Origin: Paraescarpia echinospica
Lineage: Eukaryota; Annelida; Polychaeta; Sabellida; Siboglinidae
Length of the DNA: 64,000 bases
Assembly: GCA_020002185.1 (NCBI GenBank)
Contig: CM034537.1
Coordinates: 12,196,538-12,260,537 of the forward strand
Direction of reading: 5' to 3'
In this document: piece by piece, positions 48,600 through 61,255 of the stretch
Position numbering within the stretch: position 1 is the stretch's first letter
How the letters are laid out: the number at the start of each line of letters is the position of its first letter
Made by a program: the position numbers and the translations under genes
Notes under the pieces: generated by a model
Told to the model about the DNA's origin: nothing
Databases searched by the model: none
Seen by the model: only the letters and a program-made list of their open reading frames with translations

Positions 48600-50838
48600 G
48601 ATTTAACAAGATTTAACAAGATTGCCACCCAGAGAATTAACTCTAGGTGGCAGGTGGACAAGGAAGCCCTTTGGCTTATCGAGAGTCCGACCCTTTTTTA
48701 TGTGTATCCCGCCCGTCTGAGGTATGTGTCGATTTTATTTTTAAACATATTCACGCTACTAGCACCCACACAATCAGCAGATAATCTGTTCCATTCATTC
48801 ACAGTCCTTTGTGAAAATGAAAACTTTCTTATATCTAATCTACTCTGCTCCTTTGCTAATGTAACTTCGTGTCCTCTAGTCCTTCTATCTTTCTTAACTG
48901 AAAAAAAATATTTCTATCAATATTTTCATAACCATTCAATATTTTAAACACTTCTATCTGATCTCCTCTCAATCTCCTGGTCTCTAGTGTTGTTAAACCG
49001 CATTTTTAGGCGTATTTCGTAACTAAAATCCCTCAGTTTTGGTATCATTTTAGTTGCTCTCCTCTGCACTCTTTCTAGCATATCTATGTCCTTCATGCGA
49101 TATGGCCTCCACGCTTGAATACAATATTCTAAATGAGGCCTAACTATTGTTTTGTACAGCGGTATTATTAGCTCTTTTTCCTTATACGTTATGTTTCGCC
49201 TAATTAATCCAAGGATTTGATTTCCCTTTGAAGCTGCAATTCCGCACTGCTCTGAAACCTTCATATCAGCACTAATGGTTAACCCTAAGTCCTTTTCTTT
49301 TACAGTACAGTACCCCCATTGTATATTCTACCTCTTCGTTCCCATGTCCTTTGTGGAGGCCTTTACATTTCCCAAAATTGAACAGCATTTGCCACTTTTC
49401 AGACCATTTGATCAACCTGTCAAGATCATCTTGTAAATGCTGTCTATCTCCATCACTTTTAATCCTTCTACACACTTTTGTATCATCCGCAAATTTCAAC
49501 ACCTTGCTTGTTATTTCATCATCCAAATCGTTGATATATATTAAGAATAATATAGGTCCTAATACTGATCCCTGTGGTACCCCACTCAATACCGATTTCC
49601 AGTTTGAAGCCTCCCCATCAACTACACGTTGTCTTCTGTCAATCAGCCATTGTTCTATCCAGTTTATTATACCATTTCCTATGCCATGGGCCTTTAGTTT
49701 CAGCAGTATTTTTTGATGTGGTACTTTGTCGAAAGCTTTTTGAAAATCTAAGTAGACGATATCTACTGGTGATCCCTCATTTACCCACTTAGTGATGTCT
49801 TCCAAAAAACGTGACGTATTTGTTAAGCATGACCTCGCTTTAAAAAAAACATGTTGAGATGGGTTTATCAAGTTTTGTTTAACAAGAAAATCCACCATGT
49901 GATCTTTAATTAGTCTTTCTAATAATTTGCAAATCACTGATGTTAAACTCACTGGTCTATAGTTTTCTGACTTGTTTCTCGAACCTTTTTTAAATAACGG
50001 TATAATGTTTGCCTCTTTCCATTCTAAAGGAACCACTCCCTCTTCTAATGACAAATTGAAAACTGTTGCAAGCGGTACGCTAATTTGTTCTACAATTTCC
50101 AATAGTAGTTTGGGCGGAATCCCATCCACTCCAGGTGATTTATTATCCTTAATAGCCCTTATTTTCTTAGCTACCATTTCCGGGGTTACAATTCAGTGTC
50201 CTAAATAGTCTGAATCTGCCCCCTTGAACTTAGCCTCTGGTACTGGCAGTGAACTAATATCTTCTCTGGTAAACACTGAACTAAAGTACTCATTCAGGTC
50301 TTCTGCATTAAGAATCCCTCTGATATTATATTTCCAGCACTATCTTCTAGAGGACCGACCTTATCTTGAACTTTCTGTTTGCTTCGAACATACGCATACA
50401 AATTCTTGCTGTCATGTTTTATATTACTAGCTAATTGTTGTTCATAGCTTCTCTTTGAATTTCTAATTTCAGCTGTAGCTTGGTTAAGTGCTTCTTTATA
50501 AATGTTGTAGTCTTCGTCATTTCCAGTACATCTATATGACTTCCGTATCATTTGTTTATACTTAATTTTTCTAATGGCTTCTTTCGATAAGTGTTTCTTT
50601 TTGGACCGTTTCCCTTGTTTTTTGAAGGGTACAAATTTATCGACTATGCACTTAATTTCACTCATTAATATATTCCAGCATTCTGTTGCTGTCTTATTTT
50701 TCAGTGTGTTATTCCAGTCTATCTTTGCTAAATATTTCCTCATGTCCTTATACCTTCTTTTGTGGAAATTTCTCCTATACTGCTTTTTACTATTCCTTAT
50801 ATATTTATATTTTACTATTCCTTCTATATAGAGTGCAT
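48600..50838 (-). mobile_element. CR1-like non-LTR retrotransposon, 5'-truncated
   Basis: About 2.2 kb of a minus-strand LINE. Reading from its 5' side (50838) there is a pre-RT linker (..FHKRRYKDMRKYLAKIDWN..VDKFVPFKKQ), the reverse transcriptase, the thumb/C-terminal region, and a 3' tail of GATTTAACAA words (48600-48622 as read on the plus strand). The endonuclease domain is missing, so the copy is 5'-truncated, as is usual for target-primed insertion. Layout and signatures fit the CR1/Jockey superfamily. A second, shorter copy lies at 42446-42905. Confidence 0.9.
48650..50830 (-). pseudogene. Reverse transcriptase of the CR1-like LINE, broken
   Basis: The longest intact piece (49272-50177) holds RT motifs in order: DNKSPGVDGIPPKLL, FKKGSRNKSENYRPVSLTS, DFQKAFDKVPHQKIL, SGVPQGSVLGPILFLIYIND and the catalytic FADDTKVC. 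The next piece (48944-49264) has ASKGNQILGLIRR, PLYKTIVRPHLEYCIQAWRP and ERVQRRATKMIP. The far C-terminus reads VNEWNRLSADC..SVNMFKNKI. It is inactive: frame breaks near 50305, 49290 and 49003, and an in-frame stop near 50190. The linker piece (50294-50830) lies upstream. Family assignment is by motif, not database search. Confidence 0.9.
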
Positions 50839-50842
50839 CCAC

Positions 50843-50956
50843 AGAAGAAAGACACGAAGCTATACATGCCAGAAGAAAGACACGAAGATATACATGCCAG
50901 AAGAAAGACACGAAGATATACATGCCAGAAGAAAGACACGAAGATATACATGCCAG
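50843..50956. repeat. 28-bp tandem repeat, 4 copies
   Basis: Units AGAAGAAAGACACGAAGATA+TACATGCC start at 50843, 50871, 50899 and 50927; the first has C for A at one position. The array lies exactly at the truncated 5' edge of the CR1-like LINE. Confidence 0.93.
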
Positions 50957-51872
50957 AGTACAGTTGGATGCATGGTGAACATAAGGCAGCAAGTATACAA
51001 CAAGCATGCTCTCTTAATTATAGTCGATATTTAGAAAAAATATAATGAAACAATTTGCTCTAATGGTTATTTACAACATACTTATTTGGTTACGGTTTAA
51101 ACAAATTCACTAGAAGCAAAAACGAGAAACGTAGCTATATTGGTATACAATTTTTCGAAATAAATGACTATTTCTATTACATCGGGTCCTAATTCCTGTT
51201 ACCCAACGAAGCACAATGCTATAACAGAACGCAATGTTGACGAAGGCAAGTCGCCGCCAGACTGTTGGACGACCTGTGTTCTTTCTGATTTAGTTCCTTC
51301 TCGCGCATTGTTTCTTGACGACTGTGTTTGTTCACCATTTGGACGCAGTTTGTTTTAGCGATTTTCAGCGTAAAAAAACTGTTGCGCTTTAACCTTGCTA
51401 ATGGCAGTCGGTTGTAAAGCTTTCACGCGTGCCATTGTATAGCAACTGTTAACCGCTTACAGTTAGTCGTAAGTGCTTCCGACTCAAGGACGTCTCTAGT
51501 TTGACCAGACCCACTTGACGATGTTGTTTTTGCTGCTTTCGTCTGACAGGACTAGTCTGTGGCGTCGGTCCAGGCGTCATAGGTCGCATTGGTTTGACTA
51601 ATTGCGTGCATGCCAATTAGGGTAACTTGGATTAAGTCGGTCTTTCAGACATCGAGCCATTAACCTCCGTGAGTAGAGTGAATTCCACGACAAGGCGCCA
51701 TGACTGACATATTTTAAGGTAACAATGGGGTCACGTTCGTGTTTCTGCTCTACGAAATTACCAATTGCTTATTGATTGTCTTCACTGATTTTTTAAGTTT
51801 AATAAAATATTAAATCATTCAATTATAACGTGTGTTTAATGAATGCAGATAAAATAAAACGCAAACCTCCAA
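50957..51872. other. Intergenic, nothing recognised
   Basis: No gene or repeat recognised. Confidence 0.4.
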
Positions 51873-51882
51873 AGGTAATATC

Positions 51883-51916
<34 letters not shown>

Positions 51917-51926
51917 GATATTACCT
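51873..51926. repeat. 54-bp perfect palindrome with (TA)n core
   Basis: AGGTAATATCTACA is mirrored exactly by TGTAGATATTACCT around an uninterrupted (TA)n core. It has cruciform or hairpin potential. Confidence 0.95.
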
Positions 51927-53452
51927 GTGAAATAAGAGTTACGTTTAACGGATGCCTCTGTTTTGATCACAACTACAACTATCAAATTAGTATGTACCGA
52001 TACTGTGAATACGACTACTTCTAAACAATACAAAACCTATAGTCATTATTGTCACCACTATCAGATACTACTTTAGCAGTAACATTGGGCTTTGTCACTC
52101 GCGCGCCAGGGGCGCTACTGGTTACACCCGTCTCAGTATTACCCATGATTGGCGTTGTCACCAATAATGCAGTTTAGCATTATTGTGTAGCATTTACTTG
52201 GCGACAGTAACCGCATAGGTGACTACACTACCGTAGTAATTAACACTTAACAGCATTTTAAACACATAAAACGTTATTTACTGTATGATTCACTATTCAC
52301 TATATATATATATATAAAATATATTAAATTATATTCATTAATAAATAATGAATTGGACGCATGGCTAATTACACAAGGAATTCTTGTCGCGACCCATCAA
52401 TTGGCCGACCATCAATATTACATCCCTCAAGCGTTGGAGACGCGGTGATCAGCCGCACGTGACGGAGACAGCCAACTGTGACGACGCTTCTTCCCGTATG
52501 AATAACGATGGTCAGCGGCGACGACGGCGACTCCTCCAGGGTGTCATAACGCGGCGTCCCACGTGCCGGACATCGGGGTTCGTGAATTACCCGTTGCACA
52601 CATGGCAGGTACTTGTCCGACTGCAGGTGGCACGCAGGCACGCCCAGGTGAACTATGGAAGGGGCGCGGGCACAAAACCCCTGCCTCTGGGGCGTGCGGG
52701 TGGGGCGGGGGTTTCGGAGAGGAACAGGTGTCTGCGAGCGATTGGTTTATGTGCTTCGTTCGACGCTTGTCGTACGCCCAGTGGTTATTTAATGTGACAC
52801 GTCGTCTTTGTCCGGGATGTCGTTCGTCTTGCGTTCGCTGCTCGTCGTAAGTCGGTGTCGGCCCGGCCGTCGTTATTCAGGATATTGCCGCTGTCTAACT
52901 TTATTTGGATACTTTTTGTTTACCTCTTTCGTTTCCTCTTTAGTCTCTTTTCACTGACGCACTATTATCAGGCCAGTAGAGCGTAGTTGCTTTTGTTTTT
53001 GGGGTGGATTTTGCTCTCCAAAGCTTCCAACTGTGTCCCTTTGACACCTTCAACGACACCACTGAGGCTCCCAAACGGAAAGTGTTCCCTCTCAAATGGG
53101 ACAATTTTGCCTCAAATGGAACACCTTTGCCTCAGGCGGAGGGGGTGCGTTTGCACTCATCGCATCTCCACACCATACTCGCTTAACTATACAATTTGGT
53201 CGATTCTTGATTCCTATCAATTTCTATCTAATTTTATTATATTATTATTCATTATTTGTTAATAAATTAGTTTAACAAGTGGATCGAAATGTAATTACTT
53301 ATGAAAACACGTACATAGGTTTTGCAAATTGCTATTAAACGCTGAAGGTTATTCTGCATGTAGGCTATATACGCCACAATGCAAAATTGTATAAGGCATC
53401 AGTCATCATATATGATGCCACAAGGAAAGGTATGTTTATAATAATTATCATC
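51927..53452. other. Intergenic; CpG-rich 52380-52860
   Basis: No supported gene. 52380-52860 is CpG-rich with overlapping open frames on both strands, as expected from composition; it could be regulatory. A (TA)n tract lies at about 52300-52315. Confidence 0.35.
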
Positions 53453-53539
53453 TTTCTAGTTATGTGGTTATTTTATATCATGTATAGATATGAAACATAA
53501 TATATATATATATATATATAATAACCACATAACTAGAAA
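53453..53539. repeat. Inverted repeat (19-21-bp arms) around a (TA)n loop
   Basis: TTTCTAGTTATGTGGTTAT at 53453-53471 is matched by ATAACCACATAACTAGAAA at 53521-53539, with a loop of about 49 bp containing (TA)n. Confidence 0.93.
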
Positions 53540-53577
53540 CACATTATTCTTTTTTTTTTTACATTATTGTTTTTTGT

Positions 53578-53665
53578 TTGCGCGCGTGCGTGCTTGCATG
53601 CGTGTATGTGTGCATGCGTGCATGCGTGCGTGCATGCGTGCATGCGTGCGTGTGTGTAAGCGCGA
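53578..53665. repeat. GCGT/GCAT microsatellite
   Basis: Alternating GCGTGCGTG/CATGCGTGCATG DNA. His/Arg/Thr/Cys frames across it are artefacts. Confidence 0.88.
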
Positions 53666-55400
53666 GCGGTCGAACACGCACACGTGTAGGCCGAACTGTA
53701 TACAACTCGCATGTGTGTACGCACGTATGCACGTACACGGCTTCACGTGGATGGTCTGTCAACTCAGGTTCGAATAATTGTTATTGCTGTCGTCCGAAAT
53801 TAAATATAGATTTTAATGAATTCCCAATTCCGCGAACCCTTCCGTTGTACAGCCTCTTTGTAACTGGATTCTGACCGTACCTCGTTTTGCAACATATTGA
53901 CAAAGAAAAGAAGACTTCTGTTAAACTATAATTGAATCCGAAACACCCCTGTAACATTGTACAATGTAACTATGCTGTAGATACACATTCCATTGTTGCC
54001 ACAGCAGCGCGCGTCCCTTACAACGTGCAGCATACACAACGTTGTGGAAAAGATAAACAAGCATGACGGAAGATAATCTTGACGACAAGGGGCGGTGTGT
54101 TTATGTTGAGTTGTAATGCTTTGTATCCCACAGGTGCAGCAGTAGGGGCGTTCGGGGGTGAAGCGTGCCACGGCATCGTGATTCATCGGGCCAAAGAACC
54201 AACGGATTCATTTAACCCTTTCGACCAATATTTGCATTCCACCGCGTTCGCGCGATTATCTTTTAATGGAATGAAAACATTATTCCTACGAACTATGCCT
54301 TATGAAAACAAGCGAAGATGCTCATTGAAAACGGGGTTTTCAGGGTCTAACAACCGAGGAAGTGACGACGTGAATATAAAACAGGTGCTGATTGTAACAA
54401 ATATCGGATACGTTTATAAATACACATGCAGGTGTATAATTTGCGATCGACGCTTCGCCAAAACAAACCCGACACCGCGGCACGTATGGCTGGCAAAAGA
54501 CGCGTGTCTTTCTTTGGGTCATCCCGGCTTTTGTGGACATCTCCGCACACAAAGACGCACAATGGCGGTTTAGCTCGCGACACATGACCGTGAGAAAAAT
54601 ACCGCGGGACCTGTAGCCGCTTACATCGAGATACGCGCACAGATGTTCGCAAACTTTGTGTACGCGATCGCTACGGATCTATGGCGTTATCGGCGGCGTA
54701 ATATGTCAGAGCGGCGCGATACCGCGTGCAATAGATAAACCGCGTTAAGCTTATCGCGAGTTGATCCTAAGTAATTATAAGACGCGATGCGTAACAAAGA
54801 CAGCGCACGTGTCTGAGTCGGGCGCGATCGGCGGATAAGATGCGAGAAAGCATGGGAACGGGCCGTATCTTCCGGGAGGTCCGCCTCTCAACAATGGCTG
54901 GGATATGACTCGCGCAGGCTCTGGTGACGACCGCACGTATTAGGTGCCTGACGTGTGTTCGGTGTCGGCGTCTCGGGTTTAATTATCACGTGCTCGTTTC
55001 CCGCCCGCGATCGTTTACCCGCAATTGATGCTAATAAAAAAGTTTATACGACACGCGAATCGTGAATTTGATTATATTACGCGACGCGAGGGCGTTGCCC
55101 ATGCATCAAAACATTCAGCTATGTATAATGAGTTCGACTATTAATAAACTACGACAAAATAAAGTGGTTGGCGGTAATTTTTTAAAATTACTATGCTACA
55201 AATTAACCTGTCACTACATCTTGTCGTCGCAGAAATTACCATTTGTATGAGGTTTTGGCACATAAAACATGCTCTTGATGAAAGGATGTATTTTTATTTT
55301 ATTATGGCAGCGTTCGACACTTTACTGTAAACAAGATATTTGCAACATTAGACACATTAAGATTTTACACAGATGTTTCCACGAGTCTTTCTTTCAGCGC
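53666..55400. other. Intergenic; CpG/GATA-rich block at 54600-55030
   Basis: A plus-strand frame at 54079-54573 (164 codons) has no recognisable domain. The 54600-55030 block is strikingly rich in CGCG/GCGAT words and GATAA motifs (for example GATAAAC, GATAAG) without long frames, and is a candidate regulatory element. Confidence 0.35.
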
Positions 55401-55945
55401 GGTTTTCGCTGCATTTTGTTCGCCACCATTGTTTTTGCTTGCGTCATGTTCGCCAGCAATGTTTTCGCCAGCGTTTCTTTCATCAGTGTGCGTTTCGCGA
55501 GCGTGCACATGCATGTCAACAAGTGGTGTTTACTTAGTTATTAAATGTGCTGATATATCCGAAGTAGGATATGTCAATACTTGTTTTGTTTAATTATTTT
55601 GTACCATCAATGAAACGCTGAAAGAAAACATATTAAACATCGCATTCGTGTCTTACGCGCTAGCCAATCATTTATCTGCGAAAGCAAACCACTATAACAA
55701 TATTCCAATAAATATATCGCTTTACCGTGAGCTTATCTTACAAAGGTTCATTGTTTATATAAATATATATCTATGTTTGATTTATTACAATTAATTCACT
55801 TGCAGTTCCACCTGTTTCGCACTACTGGTAACAATTCAAACTTCAAACGAAAACCGTTCGAGCGATAACAATGCTGGCGGCGAAAACATCTATTGCTAAA
55901 CAAACTTGTTGAAAATCACGCTGGTGAAAACATAGTAGCAAAATA
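55401..55945. mobile_element. Candidate fold-back element with 15-bp repeat arms
   Basis: 55401-55505 is seven consecutive 15-bp units (for example ATGTTCGCCAGCAAT, GTTTTCGCCAGCGTT). About 55845-55945 carries the same motif in reverse complement (ATGCTGGCGGCGAAAACAT, CACGCTGGTGAAAACAT). About 340 bp of AT-rich DNA separates them. Inverted arrays of short direct repeats are the hallmark of fold-back transposons. The left arm reads open in 5-residue FASxV repeats, an artefact of the 15-bp period. Confidence 0.5.
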
Positions 55946-58427
55946 GATACATTCGGAATGGGGACGACCGCCATCCCCCAGACAACGCTACAGTAGTCGT
56001 AAACATGTCATTCCAGAGAATGGATCACGGAATAACGATAGTGTAATTGAAATGTTATCAATCTTCGGCGTTTTCATCGTCACACAATTGACCGGATCGG
56101 ACGGCTGTATTATGTAGTATACGTTTTTATGGCGTTCCTTTCTATTGTGCGACACGTGACGTTGTAACAAGTATAATCATTCTACAGTACACCGGTAGGT
56201 AGCGCCAGTGGATGTGGGGGTCGGAGACTGGAGGGGATAATTACTGCTTTAAAGGTATATAGGCTGCTAGTTAAAAAACAAATCATATTATATAGTAGAG
56301 AATACAGGTATCTGTATCAACACATTGATCGTCCAAATGCGTTTTAACAAACACAATGTTTTAGTTTAATCTGAACGTTATGATGGGTATCTTTTCTGTC
56401 GGTTAGCTCGCAATATAATAAAACACGGTGTTCGTGTCGAACAATTAAAATTACGTTAATATGCACAGTCACTACCGTGTGTAATCAAACCAAGTGTGGG
56501 TGGATACTATATTAGAATATACTACACTGGTTTAAATTATACAACATGGTATTAAGATAAGAAGGACCGAATGTTTAATATAATGCATCTACAGCATTGT
56601 TTTCTTTACGCCATCTTATGATCTGTGTTGTCATTACGTCGCGCTTTGAACATTTCCCCTGCAACTGTTGTCCATTTAATATGACCTTTGCAGTCCGTTG
56701 TTCTGTTATGAATTGACAAGCATTTAGTTTTGCTTCGGCGCTGCTGTAACGGAGATAAGTAACGCGATGGGCGGCGCAATGCTCTTGTTTTGTCCTGCAC
56801 AAGTGGCTACGTTCATTTATTCCAAGCAGTATAGAGCCAATAGCCACAGTACATTTGTCTTCGCTCAAACCATTCACGAGCCGTGCACATTACAACTGTA
56901 TGCAACAAAATTACACATATTGAAAAAAGTAATTTGTTTTCAAACAGGGTACAACTTGGGGGTGATAGTTTTTAATAGAACTGTCAATACGTTTGGGTTT
57001 TGATATCACTTTAAAATACCCTTTTACCGAAACTACAAACTATATTATGTTTGTAGAACGTAAGATTACTGCATTCCGTGTCCAGCAGATATTTGCATAA
57101 GAATTTACCTGCACATGGCTTCATTCCAAATCATGTTTTAATCCCTGTGTTAACACAATGTACGACCTACATACCTTCAACAATGGACGTAGTGGTGCAA
57201 GAAAGTCGCAGCAGAATTGGATGTTTGTAGATAGTTCGCCAAGCATTCTACAGTTTAAGCAAGCATCGTGTGTTTCCATAGCTCGGATTGTGCGATTTTG
57301 TTTGAAAAAATCCCCGACACTGATTTAAGCGTATTTAAGATTTAAGTAGTCAGCAATGTTGGGTTGATAACGATGTGATGACAGATGACCCACTTCCAGT
57401 TTATTGGTTGTCTCACATATAAGTAAGGTTCTTTTCAAGGTCAAGACTACCTGGTAATAGCATGGGACAGTCACCATTTTACAAGATTAGGATAATCAGT
57501 TCTTTTATGTCGATTTGCCACCATTTACACAGGATCAGTTCATTATATTAATCGTTAAAAAGAGTTATCTTATCGCTGCAATACGATTCACGAAAGCACG
57601 TCTTTGGAATAAATGAAGCTTAAACCGAAATAAAATAATCTACTTTCCAATGACAAAATGGCGTCATGATCTTTGGAAAACTGGTAAATAATAAGGTTTT
57701 GTATGGCTTTATGATAATCTCCGATGGTGCTGCTTCTACAGGAGATACGAATTGTTTGATGTGTTCATTCAAATACTCGCCAAGTGGTGTCCTTCCCAGA
57801 GTAAGCACATGCATAGTATCTAAGAGTATAATTATTTACAATTATTCAAATGTGGTTTTGTCTCATGTGCTCATCATTTTCACAATGTTCTACTAGTTAT
57901 GATATACCATGCGTGTATAATATTACGCACAAGACGCTGCCGAATAAATCTTTCTATTTTTCGACAACAGACAGTAACGGAAGACGATACCACCCTTAAA
58001 ATGGCACCATTATCTACATATATTACTAAAACATATTGCATATGTAACAGTTATAACTTGTACTTTTTTGTTTTTGTTCCCTATCTTTACGTCCGGTATC
58101 CGATGTAATTTGCCGCACCTGTGTAAATATTCTCCCGGGTAAAGTCACACTACAGTGCAATGTTGCTATGTTAGCGGACGTTGGTCGGCAGGTGTCAGTG
58201 AGCATCGACGCGCGCTCACACGGTCATATAGCTGCCACGCCGTAATTATACGTCTGCTCGTCGGGGTAAGGTCGTGGAGGGTGGTGAGGTCTACTCACGC
58301 GATTCGCCACTTAACATCAACTGTAATCAAACTTTGTTGCGGGTGTTGCCATGTCGCTGGTCGTGCATGCCGAAGCAGTGGCAGTGGTGATTTTGGACGC
58401 GGGATTATGTATAAAACGGGGTTCGCA
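55946..58427. other. Intergenic, nothing recognised
   Basis: No gene recognised. The minus frame at 57620-57814 (RTPLGEYLNEHIKQFV..) has balanced composition but no known domain and no linked exon. Confidence 0.4.
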
Positions 58428-58500
58428 CGCATGCACGCACGCACGCACGCACGCGCGCGCACACGCACGCAAGCACACACGCACATACACACACTGGCAG
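58428..58500. repeat. GCAC/CACG microsatellite
   Basis: Alternating (GCAC)n and (CGCG)/(CACA) DNA, probably Z-DNA-prone. Confidence 0.88.
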
Positions 58501-60990
58501 GCACGCACTCATTCACTTGCATAAGACACAACAGTTTGAGGAGCAGTCTACATATTTTCTGTAACAAACATGATGGCGTTTTACTGTGTTGAAAGATGAT
58601 CAACTTGTTAAATGCCCATCTTCAATTCGATATATTCAATCGTTTCCTTTCATAAATACTACATGATAAATCGAACGTATCTAATTTCCACTAAGGCGCG
58701 ATAGCTAGTTAATGCTGATATGTTATTTAGTTTCAAGAAATCCTCGGACAAATAATGAAATTATTCTCCACACGGAATATCACAGGAGTGGAAAACCGTG
58801 CATACGTTCATATTACGTTGTGTCCCGTGAGACAAGAGGCAGGGCAGCAGTGTTAGAATTAATGAGAAATAACATAATTATGTTACACCATCAGGTGTTG
58901 CAATTAAATGATCAGTGAGAAAATGGACTGATATTGTTAATAAAATCCAATGAGAATTGCATAACAAATATGTTACATTACCACGTGGTGGGAGATCACG
59001 CAAGCGCACGTCTTACGTATGGTCCTATATGGTACCACAGAAACCTACCCAAATGACTACTGCACACATCGTATTTACGTTGAGTATAAGTAGTCACACA
59101 TTTCTAACTGATTCAGAACTATACAACACTACACATACTATATGAAGATCAATCTTGCTATCTTTGGCGCAGTATTCATGTATTGCTCTAGGGCAAAGAG
59201 CTATTGTGACGTCACTAGCGAATTGCAAGTCAGGATTCTGGAAACAGCAGAATAACTTACATTGCGTGTTAAAACTCCATGCAATGTTTTATTATTCATG
59301 TGTTATTTGTTATGCAATTGTAACTTATGCAATCCCCAACACATTGTTGTCATGCGCAGTAGATCGTCGTAGCCTCGATTGCCCAGGCTCCGTGATGTGG
59401 CGCCACCGTTTGCGAGCCTAGGTTCAACGACATCTTCGCGTTGCGACGAAGATGATTGGTTATTGTAAATGAGGGTAATCAATCAAATTTTCTCCCGAGT
59501 TATCTTCTCAGATAGGATTACATATCATTACCTGTTTATTTGACGCATTCGAACCAACTTGATACATAGATTGTATTGGCACAAGTCGCACAATAAAATA
59601 CACTGTAACACGGAATTGCGAACAGTAATGTTTAGATATAGTATTCCAATCCATTAATAGTATACGTTTTCGTACACTTTTATGTTAGGGTACCTTTTAA
59701 TTTTGGTAGACCTATTAGAAACGTAATTACACTGACCAAAACAGGTAATACATGCCATTAATTAATTATACAAGTAAATATAGACCATTTCGCCGATATA
59801 AAGTGATACCTGGCGATAACACCTATGCCATGTATCTGGGGATAGACTCTCTTCCTGGCGAGCCGGACAAGAGTAGGTTATGCGAGACTATAATAGAAAG
59901 TTTGTAAGTCCGCCCTTCGTCGTAACACCAAACTAGTCCCCTGCAGTCCTTGTGCTGTGAGCATCGTATTGCATGTGCCGATTGGAAGCAGGGACTGTCA
60001 TACGCAACTTTGTTGATGATCTACCAAAATTGTCGGCCATGTTAGGCCCTAAGAAGGAGACAAGTTCAGTTTGCTGGTTGACGCAAGAGGTCAGTCGGTC
60101 AGTTAGACTGTCCTGGTAACTGAAAATATCACTGAGGGAAGAAAGCACTGGTGTACCCTGAACTATTCGCCAGAGATTTACACCCTGAACCACGCTGAAG
60201 AATAACAAGAACTTGTGGCGATAACTGTCATTTTCCCGCTTCCATTATGTCCAAGGAAGACGTAATGACGACGATGACATTAGTTAAACGGATTTGTAAG
60301 ACTTACATATACCTGTGTTGTCATGTGGGGATTTGTTGAACCCCCGACCCAAAACTGCCGCGGGGGACAGGACAAGACCGATCACCTGCTTAACGACAAC
60401 GTATTAAATATGTTTGTCTCCTTCTAGAGAATCACATGCCGTTGCCTCACGTTGCGCTCCATTACGTCTGATTGCGCAATCTGCCGCGTGGCGCGCCACA
60501 GGGCATAGAACAGCGGGACAATGGCGCCCGGGTAGTTTTGTCAATATGTTTACTCTACGGGCACGTCATTCGTTCACGTGTCGCGCCAATAGCTTTCTTT
60601 GTTCGGATAAGCGTTCTTCAGAAACTGCTTTGTATCGCGCAACGGCTACCTATGCAAATTGTAATGCGCCGGAAGTAAATTCCCCCGAAAACGAGAAACG
60701 TAGCTTATCATAACAATTGGTATGCATGACTACCCAGTATGGCTGCACACAATAGCTAAATGTTCTTAACTGGATTGTAACAAAGATATGTTAGACGTTT
60801 GTGTGCTGGCTTAGAAACGCTACGCCAATTTGCAAAGCATTGTGGAAAGAAAGAAAGAAGGAGCGACTAGACGCGGACATTGCGTTGCGAAGATTGTGGA
60901 CTCGACTGAGACGCAGAAATCCTGAAGTATTGTTGCGGTATTGGCGATCATTACCGACCGGGAACAGCTTCAAGAATGACAAAATACGTT
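58501..60990. other. Intergenic; no supported gene
   Basis: A minus-strand frame at 59933-60208 (91 codons) has protein-like composition (..NLWRIVQGTPVLSSLSDIF..) but no recognised domain or splice support. Confidence 0.35.
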
Positions 60991-61255
60991 TTGGATGTCA
61001 GGTGTAACGGATGGCCAAAAGTACAATGATACCAGGGCTAACGCATAGCTGAAAACTCAGCGGGTATCAGGTGTAACGGATAAATAATGTCCAAATATGC
61101 ATGGGATGCGAGGTGTAAAATGTCCTATTATGTACTGCAAGCGGGGTGTAATCAATTTCCAAATATGCATTGGATGTGAGGTGTAAAACATTCAAATATA
61201 CGTTGGATGCCGGGTGTAGAAATGTCAGAATATGCATTGGATGTCAGGTGTAACG
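60991..61255 (+). repeat. Degenerate array of GGATGYSAGGTGTAA units
   Basis: AGGTGTAA occurs at 61000, 61069, 61111, 61179 and 61246, with variants GGGGTGTAA at 61143 and GGGTGTAG at 61212. Between them are AATGTCC or TTTCC, AAATATGCAT and TGGATG words. From 61069 the spacing is 32-42 bp, so this is an old minisatellite of roughly 35-bp units. AGGTGTNA is also the T-box half-site core. Confidence 0.75.

Noticed and set aside
54079..54573. 164-codon frame with a CRCIICDRRF string
   Set aside because: Only one Cys pair, no domain, and a comparable minus-strand frame overlaps it.
59933..60208. 91-codon minus-strand frame as a gene
   Set aside because: Protein-like composition, but no recognised domain, splice site or promoter.
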